64,000 nucleotides of DNA from Dimorphilus gyrociliatus (lineage: Eukaryota; Annelida; Polychaeta; Dinophilidae). Where the stretch lies: the NCBI GenBank assembly GCA_904063045.1, contig CAJFCJ010000016.1, forward strand, positions 972,556 to 1,036,555. Direction: 5' to 3'. Below the pieces are notes generated by a model that saw only the letters and a list, made by a program, of their open reading frames with translations, had not been told where the DNA came from and did no database searches. Of this stretch, positions 34,234 through 44,572 are shown one piece after another (the stretch's first letter is position 1; every line of letters begins with the position of its first letter). Position numbers and translations under genes: made by a program.

Positions 34234-34781
34234 ATTTGACACTTTCCAAATGAGGATAGTGTGATCAAGTAAAGTTTTTTTGAAGGGCGCATTTACATAT
34301 CTATATATATCTCATATGTATGCAAATTTATGCTGTAGATATACATATATATATATATATATATGCATGCATATACGTCTAAATGTATCAAAAAATGCGT
34401 TCAGTTAATGTTTTAGTATCTGCTATTTATTTATAAAACCTTTGTAATCCTGTTGAAAAATACTAAATATTAAATGATTCTTTATTTCCAACAGCATTTG
34501 TTAACAGACACTCTGCGTATTTGAAGAATAATTTATTAGTGTTAAAATCCTACAAAACCTATTGCAGTTTGAAAATATAGGACCTTTTGCAGATTCATTA
34601 TTATTCAAGCGTTGTATTCGATGTATCGTTCTTTATCCTCCATCTATGCAAATTAACATTTGTTTAATATAGACCTATTATTATTTTTCAATGCTAATAA
34701 TATTGAAAGAAAAAAATATCAATCAACCAGTTTAGTTTTAGTGAAACACTACACTGAACCTACGATACGGTTAAGGTTAGA
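34234..34781. other. Intergenic with AT microsatellite
   Basis: Contains (TA)n at about 34340-34364. A (TATC)n tract lies nearby at about 34122-34147, inside PAN intron 1. This is the promoter side of the fourth ZYG11-like gene. No gene is seen. Confidence 0.5.
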
Positions 34782-36749
34782 ATGTTGAAATTAAGGAACA
34801 TTCTATTAAATTTTATTGCCAACAATTGTGAATTAATGACTAATTGGTTAGATTCGAGATTAATTAGTTTACCTTCCGCATTATTCATTCAAATTCTGGA
34901 TTATTTTAACGAATACGAATTAGGTATTAATGACAATTACTTTAAATGTCTCTCCTTCATTGCTCATAATCTCGACTATATTCGATTCAATGGCGAAAGT
35001 ATTGGTGACAAGTCAACTTTATCCTTCTTGAACAATCATCGTCCCACATCTCTACGTGTTTATAATCTACAAGTTGTAGAGATTTCCCAATGGTTTCATT
35101 TCCTTCACTCGACAAATCTAATAGAATTAACCTTAGACGATTGCCTATTAAGTAGAGCTAATCCACTAAATGCAATTCAATACTTGATCAAATGCAAAAG
35201 TTTAACAAGGTTAGACGTTAGCTTTACTGATTTTAATAATGATTGTTTAACGGTTGTTTGCAAAGAAATCTTCCAGCTCAGCCATCTCAATATCACCGGT
35301 ACTTGTGTTACAAAACTAGAGTCTATAAAATCCCTTAAAGGTTTAACAGTTTTTAAATATTCAACCAACCATCTACAAATATCGTTTCTTCAACTGCAAT
35401 ACTTGACATTTCTTTCCCAACTTGAACATATCGAACTAAGTCGATTACAATTGAACTTTTTTCAAAATCCATCCTCAATTAATGAATTCTTCGATAAATC
35501 TTTATGGAAAAATTTGAAATATTTCACCATAATTGGCAGATTATCGATTGATATTGAAATTCTAAGGTTTGTACTATTCGTCTCTTCTAAACCAACTAAA
35601 CTAACCCTTTTCTATCCGATCATCTATAGGAATTTTGTATTGAAACACGATAAACTTGAATATCTGGGATTATTCATTAAATGTTTGAATGACGAGGAAG
35701 ATTTAAAAGTTTTTCAACGAATTTCCAATAAAATTCATACATTTTATTTACCCGTAATTGCCAATGTTTATCTTCTTCTTCTTCTTCTTTTTCTTCTTCA
35801 GTTTCTTCAGTTTTTCTTAACGCTTTTTTCATATTATTCTTTTTCCTTTGAACAGAATGAAAGAAAACGAGACGTTGAATATTTGTTGGAATGTTTATCT
35901 AAATTCAAATTCGGTAATACATTCAGCGAATCCATCTTTTTGCAGTATGACATTGATCAACTAATAATTGATAATTGTTCAAAAACGACTAAAGACCATT
36001 TATGGGAGGTAGGGGCGAATTGTATATGTTGTAGTGGTATTGTATAATCCAGCTTGTATCCTTTTATTCTGAATAGGTTCTAATTGAGATAATTGATTAT
36101 CATAAATTTACTGACGAAAGTAAAGAAAAGTTGAAAATCAAAGTGACGATGCTTCGCCACTGTTACGTTCTCTTATCAAAACTACTGCAATTTCCCAACT
36201 ATGAACAGCAATGGATTAAAGTAATAAATATTGGATGTAAAATTATTCAACATTTTCACAAATACTACGATCCTTGCGATGATTTATGGCTACTTTTGAA
36301 ATCGGTTTGTCATATAACCAATCATTTCTACTATAAAGTTCATTTTGTACGTAAACAAACAAACAAACAAACACCGATAAGCAATCAACGTCTACAGTTT
36401 ATTTCCAACTCTTTTTGTTTAGGTTTTAAAGAAGTATCATTTGGTAAAAGTACTTTTAAAAGTTGCTCATCCAATTTCGAACGACTCGTCGATTCTCGGC
36501 CTCTTGGAGAAACTTCTCAACCATATAGACTTTTCAATATTAAAGAAAAACGAAGCAATTGACTACTTGAAATGTTGCGATCATTTCCTCCACAACTACA
36601 GCGACGAAATGACTAGCCGCTTTTTTGTTGATCAACAATCTTTAACGCAAGTGAAGAGAATACAAATCATCATGGAACGGAAACAACGCGAATTTTCCTT
36701 TATCAACACATCGACGACGACGACGACGACGACGACGGTATTTCATTAA
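34782..36749 (+). CDS. ZYG11/ZER1-like LRR protein, copy D (5 exons)
   Basis: My spliced model is 34782-35566, 35630-35765, 35856-36008, 36077-36346 and 36423-36749, 556 residues in phase throughout. It keeps the CUL2-box-like LPSALFIQIL, but the BC-box-like LRNILLNFI has Leu where Cys is expected. The LRRs include LTRLDVSFTDF and LSHLNITGTCV. RNFVLKHDKLEYLGLF spans intron 1 at the family-typical place, and the remaining exons are helical (WIKVINIGCKIIQHF). The C-terminus ends in a threonine run encoded by an (ACG)n microsatellite at about 36712-36735, a likely length-variable tail. It lies 22 kb from the other three copies but shares their exon plan. Confidence 0.86.
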
Positions 36750-37228
36750 TTTAGCAGAAAAACTCCAACCCTGACTAGAAATGAGGAAAATTGAAAAAAT
36801 AATGATTTCCAAGTGGTAAATAACTGAAATGAACGACAATTTAATGCTTAATACGCGTTTTGCAGTTGACAATTTACAGAGTTTTCAATTAAAACTTGCG
36901 AAATTACGTAACGTTAAATTGTTAAATTATTTATGTAGTTTCTTTCCTTTTATACTTTCCTATTAAAATAGTCAAAGAATTTACTATAAATTTCAACTTG
37001 ATTAACAATCTTTTCAACAAACATTTTGTGTAATTTATTTGTTTTTCATTTTTCATTCATTTAATATTTAATTTGTCTCGATAAAATGAAAATTTTCACC
37101 AGTTTTAACTCGGACACAAACTTAAAGTTTGCCATTCTCGAATTTGCATTGAATACAAGCAATATTTCAATTTCTATTACAAACCACTTGTACCAAGTTG
37201 TGTTAATGAAAACATAAAACAGCTATTG
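36750..37228. other. Intergenic, no gene recognised
   Basis: AT-rich convergent spacer between copy D (+) and the minus-strand Cys-rich exon. Nothing supported. Confidence 0.5.
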
Positions 37229-37480
37229 TCAGATTGTACAGCAATAGGCAGTTTGGCATTTATCATAGTCGGCCAACATCTTCTTTCCGACAAGAGATAG
37301 CGAAGAATATTCAAGTGAGTTTGTATCTTTCAATCTAACGCTATTCAAACAACATAAATTAGTAGCAAAGTTGAATGATAAAGTTGAACATTTCGTTTCG
37401 TTGCAGAGAAAGAAGCAGTTTGTTAAATTTTCAGTTGTTCTATTCATTGAACAATAGTCGTTGTTTGCTTTGAACTTCAT
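37229..37480 (-). CDS. Cysteine-rich PAN-like exon, gene model unresolved
   Basis: This 83-residue frame has ten cysteines, including DYCSMNRTTENLTNCFFLC, then ETKCSTLSFNFATNLCCLN and a closing CQTAYCC, a PAN-like layout with an extra CC pair. Upstream on the same strand another frame (DQNKACFNKVKILK) would join it if a seven-A run near 37482-37488 were one base shorter. A hydrophobic frame near 37572 could be a signal exon. It may be a separate secreted PAN protein or a former C-terminal module of the lectin gene that ends at 37611. The ligand is unknown. Confidence 0.45.
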   Translation of the reverse strand: MKFKANNDYCSMNRTTENLTNCFFLCNETKCSTLSFNFATNLCCLNSVRLKDTNSLEYSSLSLVGKKMLADYDKCQTAYCCTI

Positions 37481-37610
37481 ATTTTTTTAATATTTTCACC
37501 TTATTAAAGCAGGCCTTGTTTTGATCTGGAGAGGAAAAAACAAATTGAGAATAAGATAACTATTATTCATTCTGGCTGAATTGGGGCTTAGAAAAAATGA
37601 AAGATTTTTA

Positions 37611-40600
37611 CTAAGCCCTTCTCTTTCCAAACACTTTCAATTCGCATATATCTAACCTATTCGAATGGTCTTTTCTAACTATTGATAATTCACTACCAAT
37701 CATTGATCTATTACATTCAATTTCAATTAGGAAATTAACAATAAGTTTGTTTGTAGTAAATGTTGAACACAATTCCACCATATTCCGTTCTTTCCAATCG
37801 ACGAATATGCTTACGTTGTTAAATACGTCTGTACAGAGAAGACGAAACAAAACAGTGAGAATAATGGAAAAGATTGGACCGGCTTACTTGTTGTTGTTAC
37901 GTCGTAGCGAGATTGAATAATTACTTGACTAACGTAATAGGCGGAATTGAAGATAACTGTCAATGTAGCTGCGACAGTATTTTTAATTATTGTACAAGAT
38001 GTAAAGGGGAAGATTGAAGGAATATTATTGAAATTTCCATCAATAGCCTTTAGAGGGGAATTTTTATAATCTACCATATCGTCCAAAGATTCGTTGGAAT
38101 TTGAATAAGCACCAATCAGAGGTATCTGAAAAGTCGATTCATGATGACTTTCGTTCATTTGACCATAGGCAAACAGCTCATTAATTTGCAGTACAACGTC
38201 TTCAACATTCTGTACAAATATATATCTGCCACTTTTAAACGGTTCGCTACAAAACCAATTCAATATTTCTCCATCCGGTTCTGGTGGATTGTTTATACTT
38301 TTATTACAGTCTGATAAAGTATATTTCCTATTCGTATCAATCGTTATCTTCTTATCAACAATTTTAAAAATGATGTCATATCTCTTCTCTGTAATAGAAA
38401 TGATTGCAATTATTCAGTCATTCATTCAGTCATTTGCTGCATTACCGATCTTATAAACTCTCGATGGAATTAATAAAGAATAAATGTCATAAACATTCAA
38501 CATGTCAATAAACAGCCAACTGATATCGTTTTGTAATTGTGTCAACAAAAAATGCCTTCCACTAAAGCCGTCTGTAGAATAATAAGGATAAAATGGTTGA
38601 TCGATGTGTTGGTCGTTAAAAAAGATAGAATTCACCCAAGCAGGTTTACCAAACGCGGCGTTAACGACAACTGTTTTTTATATCACGAACAGATTTTACT
38701 CTTTTAATCACTTTACGAACAAATTACAAAAGATTTTCACCTGAATCTGATTGAAAAACACCAAATACTTGGCATTTTTGAAAACTCAACTTTACTGCGG
38801 ATTTTAAAGTTACGTATTCGCCAACCAAATGATTTTCACATTGAATAAACAAATACAAACTATCAACCGAATTACTTTGGTAATTTTTGCACAATTCTTT
38901 TGACGTCGTTGATTGGTTGATAGCTACATTTGTATTTTGTATATAAACTTGTAGGTGGCTGGAGAATTGAACATTAAACAGGTCAACACCGTAGACTAGA
39001 TATTTGCCGCGAAGATAAACTGTAAACCATACGAGAGGTTCATCTTTTGAGGTGAAATGTGTTGGAGGTTTATTCTCGTCCAAACCGTATCCTGGATAAG
39101 AGTTCGAGTCTCTAACGCTCGAACTGAAACCATCCCCGCCCAGCGCCAGACAATCTAGAATTATTAGCGGTAGGAAACAAGTATGAAACGTATTTATTTG
39201 TATTCATTGATAATATACAGTGGTACCTGTATATATTTCTAGTTCGCAGGTTGTCTTACAGTTTGCGGTTGAAGAGCGTAAAACAATATATTGCCCAGGT
39301 AACATTTCATCATAACAGTCAATAATCAACCGTTCACCATTCGAAGTAATTGTGTAATTTTTAACGCAGTATTCATAGATAATCGATGAGATGGTAGAAT
39401 CAATTTCAATCTCCTTCTCTTTACCGTAAATATCAAGAATTTGCAGATCTTCGGCTGTTTTATACAAACAATGAATTGTAGTTGCAGTAAATGAAGTGAG
39501 TAAAGGATAAACAAACTTTGACTATTTGGAAGATAGATTATTACTCTTTTAACAATGTACCTTTCACCTAAATCCACTGCTATCCATATTGAAAGAGAGG
39601 TACTGCGCAATTTTACACATCCACCTAAACTTACATTTGAACTTGTCACTCCGTCAACGAGATGACTCTTATGATAAATGTAGCTCTCCTCGTAGGCTAT
39701 CGATTGGTGAAAGACTCGCTTATTCAAGGCAATATTGTACTTTCCTGACGATAAAACTCCGTAGCATAGATTTCTATACAATCTATTATTTATCCACGAT
39801 TTTCCTTGTTCAAAATGTTCAGCATTTTAACTTATGACCTTCATCTGCTGTTGAATAGCGGTGACTGTTGTTTTCCTCATCCATTTCGAAAGATTTTCCT
39901 TAAATCCCGGAGAGTTTAATGAGCATTTCGTATGCGTTCTCCAAAGGTACTCAATACATTGTTTAATATGATAGGTGTCGGCGTTTGCAATTCCGCAAAT
40001 TCCCTTTTCGGAATCTGTTTAAATGCATGCAACGATGCAAATGCTCAGAGTACTAGAAAATGGAAGAAACGAAAAGTTTATACTTTTTAGAACGATTGTA
40101 GCAATTTGCTTAAACTGTCCAATAGGCTTAAATATCCTTAAGGGATAGTTGCATTTATTTTTTACAAAGCAGACTAATTCGCCGTTAGTTTTGAAAACAA
40201 CTGTAGCTGCGACTCTGTTTGAATTCTCTTGAATCATTTCAAAACATTTGTAAACGTTCGATACGACAGCGTTCGCTACATCATTCCTTAAACAATCTTT
40301 TTCAGTATAATGAACCGTTGAACCTGAAATGCTTTTTTATGTATTCTTTCGAAAGGCAACAAACAAAACAAGTTGAATATCAACTCTACCTAAATTGCAA
40401 ATGCTATTGTTCATTGGAAATTCGCAAACGCATATTCCTTGTACGCACTGGCCACCATTTAAGCAGTAGTTTATCTGTGTACAATTGCCTAACGGCAATC
40501 GAGTATTATCGTTATAATCTATACATTTACGCTAATATCGCCCAATAGGCTAATCATCCTACCTAATAAAACAGCAACGTTACACGATAATAAAATTACA

Positions 40601-40656
40601 ATTGAGTATAGCAAAACATTATGCAACTTGATGAAAATATATTCAGCCATAGACAT
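37611..40656 (-). CDS. Secreted EGF plus multi-fucolectin (FTP-like) protein (about 10 exons)
   Basis: Exons on the complement are 40563-40656 (signal peptide, IVILLSCNVAVLL), 40390-40488 (EGF-like, NYCLNGGQCVQGICVC), 40084-40323 and 40014 to about 39842 (unrecognised Cys-rich region), then FTP-type exons ending at 39517 and 39227-39454, 38741-39154, 38446-38670, 37888-38388 and 37611-37828. The FTP exons form about three jellyroll modules. NIALNKRVFHQS and WIAVDLGERYIVKRVIIYL are clear in the first; later ones are diverged (LFIDMLNVYDIYSLLIP). Exon boundaries from 39454 leftwards are all phase 1. The junction between about 39842 and 39720 is unresolved, so two adjacent genes are possible. 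It is related to the lectin gene at 14694-16942, which lacks the EGF module. Confidence 0.7.
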
Positions 40657-41565
40657 TCCATGCTGAATGAAACATTCAATGGCGTCTACAAACATTTGAA
40701 CGCCTTTACCAAAGAACAATAGACGTATAGAATACTTCAAAAGTATTTCATCAGAGTATTCACTATTTCATTGGTATATTCTCCAGATGTTAGCCAACAC
40801 TCGGCAAACGTTGACAATTCCACAAAACTCATCATTTCAGTCTTTCTTCCCTTAGCCAAAGCTCTTTGATTTTAGAATTTAAACGAAAATTTGCCAAATA
40901 TTCACCAAGATTAGTAGAATCTTTGATAGATAAATAGGGTTAGGTTCAACATTCCACAAGATTTGATTAGGAAAATACTAGTTCACAATTTGAATGTTGT
41001 ATCGATCAAACTTTCGACGATTGTTAAACAAGCGAATTCTACTAACGAAAAGAGCTTTGTTGCTCGTCAACGAAACAGTCTTTTTGAAGATAGTTTGCCT
41101 GATTTAAGGGAAATTTGAAGATTGGCAACTCGGGCAGGAATATTTTACATTTTTGTCGTTTTCTTGTAATTAATAAATGAGTAATGTTTGATTGTAATTT
41201 TACGTAAAGTTTAAGGAGAAGATGGATCCCCGCCCCTTCCTCCCTACGAAAATCAACATATATATATATTGTATAAAAGTGTAATTTTTGAAAAGTATAA
41301 AGCAGCCTTTTAATTCAGTAAATATAAATTTGTACAACCAATATAAATTGAATTGAAAAGCCTGGTTTAACCAAGTTTGCTTTAGACAAGTTTCTATTAC
41401 AACAAACATTAAGCGTAGTTAGGCAACACAGTAGAGTTATTATTGAACTTTCTTGCCCATCTTTTTTCACAGAATTTCAATTAGTTTTAAACATTTCATT
41501 TACACAAGTCCAGTTGACAAACTGAAAGATAATTTGTTTTATAATAGTTTGATAGCATTGTTTGT
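40657..41565. other. Intergenic with one member of a 60-bp direct repeat
   Basis: A short frame ending in MMSFVELSTFAECWLTSGEY lies upstream of the lectin gene on the minus strand, but I cannot join it convincingly. A segment at 41372-41430 recurs at 43171-43228. No other feature is supported. Confidence 0.4.
41372..41430 (+). repeat. Direct repeat copy 1 (pairs with 43171-43228)
   Basis: CAAGTTTGCTTTAGACAAGT and about 40 further bases recur with few differences at 43171. The two copies flank the 281-residue gene and the MITE, so they may mark a duplication or an insertion footprint. Confidence 0.65.
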
Positions 41566-42411
41566 CTAATTGTTGTTGAGTGAATTCTCGTCATTAAACT
41601 TTCTCTTTTTGCTACAGTTACTATCGTTATTTTCAAAGAATTTCATCGTGACTTGAAGCTTATTCTCGTTCTTATCCCTTAAATTATCCTTTAATAATAT
41701 TTCCAATTCGTTATTTTTCTCCTCCAATTGTTGATTTAAACTTGAAATCTGCTCTCTAAGCTGTTCATTGTTCTTTCGCAATTCTTCTTCGGCTGTTTCC
41801 ATTTTAAGAAATACATTCATATCAATCGACGTAAAAAGCAATTTTTCTCCGCTAAGAACCGACATAAATGGATCATTGCCGGTAGTGTTCAATCTCCACA
41901 GATTTTCAATTAGATCAACGCACAAACCTTCAATTTCAAAAGTGAACGGTATTTGCTTGCAAGTAAATTTAATGGGAGCTTTAATGCTTAGTAGGCTATC
42001 CCGTTTCAAGCTTTTCGCAAGTTTTTTCCATTCGGAGGAGGCGACCATATTCAGTATCTTGACCGTTTTTTGAATTATACACATATCGGCGGTAGGTTCT
42101 TTGGCTATTGGCGTAAAAGTCATACATTCCGCTTCGCACGCAAACATGTGCTTGGAAATTGGTCCACATGCATTTTCCTCCGTCCTCTTTAAAATATTAC
42201 TAATCCTATTCTCAAAAGTAACCTTACACCGACTTACAATTCGAAATGAGCACTTTTTACAGATGGCCAACAGCAATAAACCGCAAGATTTACAAGTTAA
42301 TTCGTTATTAATTGGTACGGTAATCCTCAAATCGGACGACGACCAATATTCAGCTTCGACGAAAACGTTACAGGATTGACAATTCTTTTGATTACATTTT
42401 CTGGCCGGCAT
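41566..42411 (-). CDS. Cys-rich N-terminus plus coiled-coil protein, unrecognised
   Basis: An intronless 281-residue frame I cannot assign to a family. The first 70 residues have paired cysteines (CNQKNCQSC, CKSC, CKKC) that suggest zinc binding. The middle part is globular, with a further CEAEC. Residues about 203-245 form a strongly heptad-like coiled coil (EEELRKNNEQLREQISSLNQ), and the tail is basic and Asn-rich (KKRKF), possibly a nuclear localisation signal. A structural or chromatin role is conceivable, but no motif proves it. CpG use is like that of its left-block neighbours. A 196-bp MITE ends 85 bp upstream of the start codon. Confidence 0.75.
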   Translation of the reverse strand: MPARKCNQKNCQSCNVFVEAEYWSSSDLRITVPINNELTCKSCGLLLLAICKKCSFRIVSRCKVTFENRISNILKRTEENACGPISKHMFACEAECMTFTPIAKEPTADMCIIQKTVKILNMVASSEWKKLAKSLKRDSLLSIKAPIKFTCKQIPFTFEIEGLCVDLIENLWRLNTTGNDPFMSVLSGEKLLFTSIDMNVFLKMETAEEELRKNNEQLREQISSLNQQLEEKNNELEILLKDNLRDKNENKLQVTMKFFENNDSNCSKKRKFNDENSLNNN

Positions 42412-42496
42412 TTTATGTTTTCTCCTAGTTTTTCATTCCTTACGACATGCTTCCGCTTACGCAATACAATCCCATCTACCCATTCCTACAGGGGTC

Positions 42497-42692
42497 GACA
42501 GAAAACGTCCACAAATGAGAAATTTCAAGACAAAAATTTTGATTGAGAAATGGTTAGGCAGAAGAAAACAGCAACTGATTTGTACTTAGGAGGGTCTCCT
42601 CTGAGGGTTAGGGGTAAAGGAAAAAGGTTAGGTACAGCTAAGGGCTGGGTTAGGGTTAGGGTAAAAGCACTGATTTGTGGACGTTTTCTGTC
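42497..42692. mobile_element. 196-bp MITE with Mutator-like terminal inverted repeats
   Basis: It begins GACAGAAAACGTCCACAAAT and ends with the exact reverse complement (42673-42692), a 20-bp perfect terminal inverted repeat. The same sequence is the tandem-repeat unit at both ends of the autonomous Mutator-like element at 48884-51975. The interior has no coding capacity but contains several TTAGGG-like stretches. No clear 8-10-bp target duplication is visible. Confidence 0.88.
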
Positions 42693-43498
42693 GTATCCGT
42701 TCCCACAGTACCCGCCAAAAACCAGTTTACCCATAATTCTTTCTTATTCGCTCTAATCTTCAACAGCGTGTTTCTTTCTTACTTTCTTTCTTGTTCGTAT
42801 ACTTAAAACAGAGTGATTTAAGCGTCTCTTCGACGCATTTTCTACCTTTAGAAAAAATCCAATCACTACTTAAGCGATTATTAAACCTTTCTTAATGGGA
42901 ATAACATTGAAAAGTAAAAATATAATATAAACAAAGCATACAAGGAGAATGATTGTTTTGGTTCAGCTTCGTACCGGCCTTTTTTGGGGGAATGACCTTT
43001 AAAGGTTAAGGGTCAGGGTTGGATAAATTAAAAATTAAAGTTGGTTGGTTAATCTGAAAACTTGAACTTGATTGCGTTTCCTTGGCAATTTTATCCTTAA
43101 ATATTCATGTATTGCTTAAAAGCGTATCCCTTCTAGACAGTTGAACATATAATAATTGGTTTGCAATAATCAAGTTTGCTTTAGACAAGTTTCTGTTACA
43201 ACAAACACAAGCCGTAGCTTAGCAACTTAATTGACCTTCTATTGAATTTTTTTTTCTTTATCTTTCAATCCTGTTAATTTTTCTTTTTCCGCCATATTTT
43301 TGGATTGAAAAGTTAATTTCGGCTATTATCTTATAGGAAGAGGAGGAGATTTCCCGCCTTTAATTACGTCTCGTTGATGAAACAGAACAAAAGAGTATAG
43401 GAAAAGGCGAAATTTTTGATTTCGTACCATTGAAATTCAACTTTAGAGCGTTGCTTTTCTGTTTTTGTTGTGTTTTGCCGTTGTCGACTGATAGAAGA
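42693..43498. other. Intergenic, promoter side of the Ly6 gene
   Basis: Contains direct repeat copy 2 at 43171-43228. Otherwise no gene is recognised. Confidence 0.45.
43171..43228 (+). repeat. Direct repeat copy 2 (pairs with 41372-41430)
   Basis: Matches 41372-41430 with a few substitutions and indels in the 3' half. No coding content. Confidence 0.65.
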
Positions 43499-44572
43499 AT
43501 GAGAACATTTTACAGATGGACAACTGCAATTGTTGTAGTTGTTTGTCAGATGGTAGACATTTTAATATACTGTTAATCTCTTTTAATAGTCTTTTTTTTC
43601 TCTCTTTTTTTTTGTTAGGCATTTGCACACGGTCTACGCTGTCAAAAATGCTTCGATTGCCTAAATGAAAAGTACGAAATTGAAGAATGTTTACCCAACT
43701 ATACCTGCTCTTATCAATCTAAAAGTTGTGTTTTCACTATTTCATTCCGTATTTAGCCTATGATTTTTACTTAGATATTTTCAGTGTATTATTAAGATTA
43801 GATAAACAATCTAGGCTATTGCGTACAATATTACTATCTTTCTATATAAGCATAGAATTTCCCTACAGTTGTTGAAGGGATGGAAAGGGTTACTAAAATG
43901 TGCGCACCACCCTACGAAACGATTGAGAATAATTGCAAAATTGATAGAGAATACGGTACATTGACGACAACTTGTACTTGTTCCACAAACGACGAATGTA
44001 ATAGACATGCTATTCCTAATTTCATTGACAAACTATCCGGTAAGTTAGGTTTCGTGTATTAAAAATCCTTTTTATAGTTAGCCTCTTCTTCTACTACTAC
44101 AACTACTACTACTGCTTTTTAGCTGTTTCCTGCTGGCAATGCGACTCGAGAAGAGAATCTTGGTGTGGCAAGAAATTTCTCGCACCATCCGGAAGTATTG
44201 ATCAATTTATTTGCAAAACAAACTTTTCCTGCGCAATAATAGTAAAAAATTACAAGTCGAAAGGTTCGCCTTATTACTTATAGATTTTCAAATAGTTCAA
44301 ACAAATAAATACGTTAACGATTGCTTTTGTCAAATGCAGACGAGTACTATCAACGATACTGCTACAATTCATTAGCGTTTAGGACTGGTTGCGCTACACC
44401 TTACCCTGGGATGACTAAAGATTTATGCCTGTGCAAATCGACAAAATGCAATACGGATAAACCGAAACAACGAAGCCCGTATATTCCATATTGGAAAAAA
44501 GATATCAGTGGAGCGAAAATAGTGGATTATTCTGTCTTTCCGCTGTTAGCAGTACTGCTACTGACGAGTTGA
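43499..44572 (+). CDS. GPI-anchored protein with two Ly6/uPAR (three-finger) domains (5 exons)
   Basis: My spliced model is 43499-43552, 43619-43724, 43869-44039, 44123-44263 and 44340-44572, 234 residues in phase. Exon 1 is a signal peptide (MRTFYRWTTAIVVVVC). Domain 1 runs from LRCQKCFDC to TCTCSTNDECNR, and domain 2 from SCWQCDSRRESWC to LCLCKSTKCN. Both end in the CxCxxxxCN signature of Ly6/uPAR folds, and each domain is split over two exons. The C-terminus is a short hydrophobic tail (SVFPLLAVLLLTS) without a basic cytoplasmic segment, typical of a GPI signal. Such proteins act on the outer cell surface as adhesion or receptor-modulating factors; the partner is unknown. Confidence 0.87.

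Noticed and set aside
39589-39837. Plus-strand frame over the lectin gene
   Set aside because: Antisense shadow of a lectin (FTP) exon.
42600-42662. Interstitial telomere marking a chromosome fusion at the CpG boundary
   Set aside because: The TTAGGG-like stretch is short, degenerate and inside a MITE, and lies 3.5 kb left of the composition change.
42550-42756. Open frames across the MITE on both strands
   Set aside because: They cross the inverted repeats and contain only TTAGGG-like filler; no domain.
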